Assembly (NCBI GenBank): GCA_030248215.1
Contig: JASANG010003377.1
Span: 1-64,000, forward strand
Origin: Enoplolaimus lenunculus
Lineage: Eukaryota; Nematoda; Enoplea; Enoplida; Thoracostomopsidae
Direction: 5' to 3'
DNA length: 64,000 nt
In this document: one piece after another, positions 58,401 through 61,400 of the stretch
How positions within the stretch are numbered: position 1 is the first letter of the stretch
Layout of the letters: the number at the start of each line of letters is the position of its first letter
Program-made: the position numbers and the translations under genes
The notes under the pieces: generated by a model
The model's database searches: none
Seen by the model: the letters and a program-made list of their open reading frames with translations, nothing else
Told to the model about the DNA's origin: nothing

Positions 58401-61400
58401 GTTCGGTCACACGCACTGGTGGAACCAACACTGTAAATTCCAATGAGTTGATTAATCAGTTCAGCTAGCGAGGTGGTTATTTCTGAATTAATATCAGTAA
58501 ACATCAACTCACTCTGAGTTCAGTTGATTCTCGCTCTGAGTTCACTAGACCTGTGGGTGAGTTGATAAAATTAACTCAGAATCAATTGAATCAACTCAAA
58601 ATTCTGAGTTCTGATATTCGTAAGTGACAGACTGAGTGATTCAACTCATTCTGAGTTAAAATCAACTCACTGAAATTTACAGTGAAGTTGACGACACTGG
58701 AGCCTCGGCTCCCCTCGAACGGAAATCAAGTCTAAAATATTAGAACGGCTTTAATTCCGGTTCAGGACGCAAAATACATTCCACACCGTTTTTCGTACCA
58801 AGACTTCTGTTAAAACCAACAATTTGATGTTTAGTATTGTGCAAGCGAAGAATGAAAACTGCTATAAAAGCAAAACACGTCATGGAATCAAACGCTACCG
58901 CTCCGCATATAAAGCCTGATCCGTTTTTGGCCAAGTTAAACGTTGCGATGTTTGTAAGTTGACAAGGTCATGAAGGCGACTAATGTTTAGAATACGTTCC
59001 AAATTAAATATGTATGGTTCAGGCGTCCAGGCACAATTCTGATGGTATTGTTGGGCTTAGGCTTAAGCTTAGGCTTAGGCTAAGGCTTAGGCTTAGACTT
59101 AGGCTTAGGCTTGGGCTTAGACTTAGGCTTAGGCTTAGGCTTAGACTTAGACTTAGGCTGAGGCTTAACTTAGGCTTAGGCTTATGCGTAAGCTTAAGCT
59201 AAGGATTAAACGTAGACTTAGGCTTAGGCTTAAGCTTAACTTATGTTTAAACTTAGGTGTAAGCTTAGGATTAGGTTTAAACTGAGATTTAGACTTAGGC
59301 TTAGGCTTAACTTAGGCTTACGCTTAGGCTTAAACTTAGGCTTAGGCTTAGGCGTAAACTTAGACTCAGGCTTAAATTTAGACTTAGGCTTAAACCAAAA
59401 CTGAGGTTTTGTATTTAAGTTTTTGCTTAGCCTGGCAGTAGGTTACACTTGTACACAACACAGAACTAAATAGCATAGTACTGCGTGTACTATTTGTATT
59501 TTATATTGTTTGAGCAAAAGATTAAGCAGTAGACAATTTATATATAAATATATATTGATATTATATATAAATATATAGATATATAATATATATAAATATA
59601 TATAGATTTATAGATATATAATATATATGTGTGTTTGAAAAATTTAGAATATGCTGGTTAAATAGTTTTGGCTTTAGGATACTAAACAGTACGACTTTTT
59701 GCCACAAATTGCTCAAAATGATATAGTAATGAATGACCAACTTGGAAAAGGCTTCTTTGGAGAAGTATTTCGAGGCCTCGCTTGCAATATTCCCAAACGC
59801 GGAGCAAAATCTTACCCTGTTGCTATTAAGGTAAGAAAGGCCAATGTACAGAACGGCATCATAACAGTAGTATAGGCGTACACTTGTTAGTTGTTTTTGA
59901 ATCAATATTATTAATCATTAACTCAATATGAGTTGATTCTCACTCTGAGCTGAGTTGATTTTGGCTGAACTGCTTAATTAACTCAGAATGAGTTGAATTG
60001 AAACAGAACGCTGAGTTCTGATAGTCCTAACTCAGATTGAGTGATATAATTCATTCTGAGTTAAAATCGACTCACTAAAATGTACAGTGTAATAGTCTAA
60101 CGCTTAAGTTTACTCTATTGCTGATCTGCGGAAAAAACGAACCGCTGTATCTATGGACCGACAAGTCGGCGAGTTTGATTGGAGTCAAAGCCAGGTAATG
60201 CTAGGGTCACACCAATAGTGCTGTGCAAAGATGGACATTGACTGGAAGTGCGCCGGATTTGTGAAGAAAACTACTACAGCTGGGTCTAAGCAGGACTGTA
60301 GTCAGATCACCTTGAAAGGGGGCTAAACAGTTTTCAGGAGGGGCATACAAGTGTTTTTGATGACTTACAAGTAAGGTAAAAATTTTCTAGGGGGTGTTAA
60401 AATTCTTCCAGGGCTGAATTCCACCCCTGCCCCACGCCTCCTTGGCTACGGGCCGGGCCTAAGTTGATTCTATATATACAACGTTGTTATCGTGGGGAAC
60501 TTATTGATTGATTTTTGAGCCTTTATCATTCAACTATTATTCGTTATCTCCATTGTGTGTCTAGCAGGGTACAATTGGAGGTCTGCCTCGGGCTCCGGCA
60601 AAAATCAGAGCTAGGCTCCGCCTTCAGCAGAATTTTTGCCGGAGGTGACGGCAGTTTCGATAGTGAAATTTTGTTTTGTTTTACTAGAAAAAAATTTAAG
60701 CTCTCAATGTCGCCGCAATACGGCGTGAATAAAGCTAAGTATACCGGGGTTATATGCTGAAAAATAAACAATTTATAGGCTTTACGAATTAACCGACTGT
60801 TTCATTCTGTTTTTTGGTTAAAAAATAAAGTAAAAATTACTAAGCTATTTAACGTTTAATTGCTTAATTTATATTGCTGTTTATTTTAGACGATTCGCAA
60901 GATTGGCGACGAAGATTTGCATAGATTTTGCCAAGAAGCTGTGATATTAAAGTAAGTCGCGATGATAATTTTTGAGAATACTGACCGTACCATACTTCCT
61001 AGGTACATTGCAAAAAATGGTGAGTCAAATTGACTCTCTCCGAAGTAGGCTTTTCCTGACTACACAAACTGAGTCAAAATTCGTCTCCGCCTGAGTCAAA
61101 TTCGACTCAATTTGACTCTTGCGGAGTCGAATTTTGACTCAGTTTGTGTAGTCAGGAACAGCCTATTTCAGAGAAACAGATGATAATTTTTCATTTTGTG
61201 TTTAAATCATATAGCACAACCTACTATTTACCCATGTCGTTTACCATAAATTAATTTCTTCGTTTCAGTGACATGAATCATGATAACATCGTGTCATTTT
61301 ATGGAGTTACGTTTACCTGTTCAGGACCGTGGATTGCCCTTGAACTGATGGATTTAGGCGATTTGTTGCATTATCTTCACAAAGTTCGACCGACTGAAGT

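Noticed and set aside
59014-59202. TTAGGC array taken as a true telomere and evidence for a nematode
   Set aside because: The hexamer is degenerate, internal to an intron and shared with a transposon family. The protein does not point specifically to a nematode.
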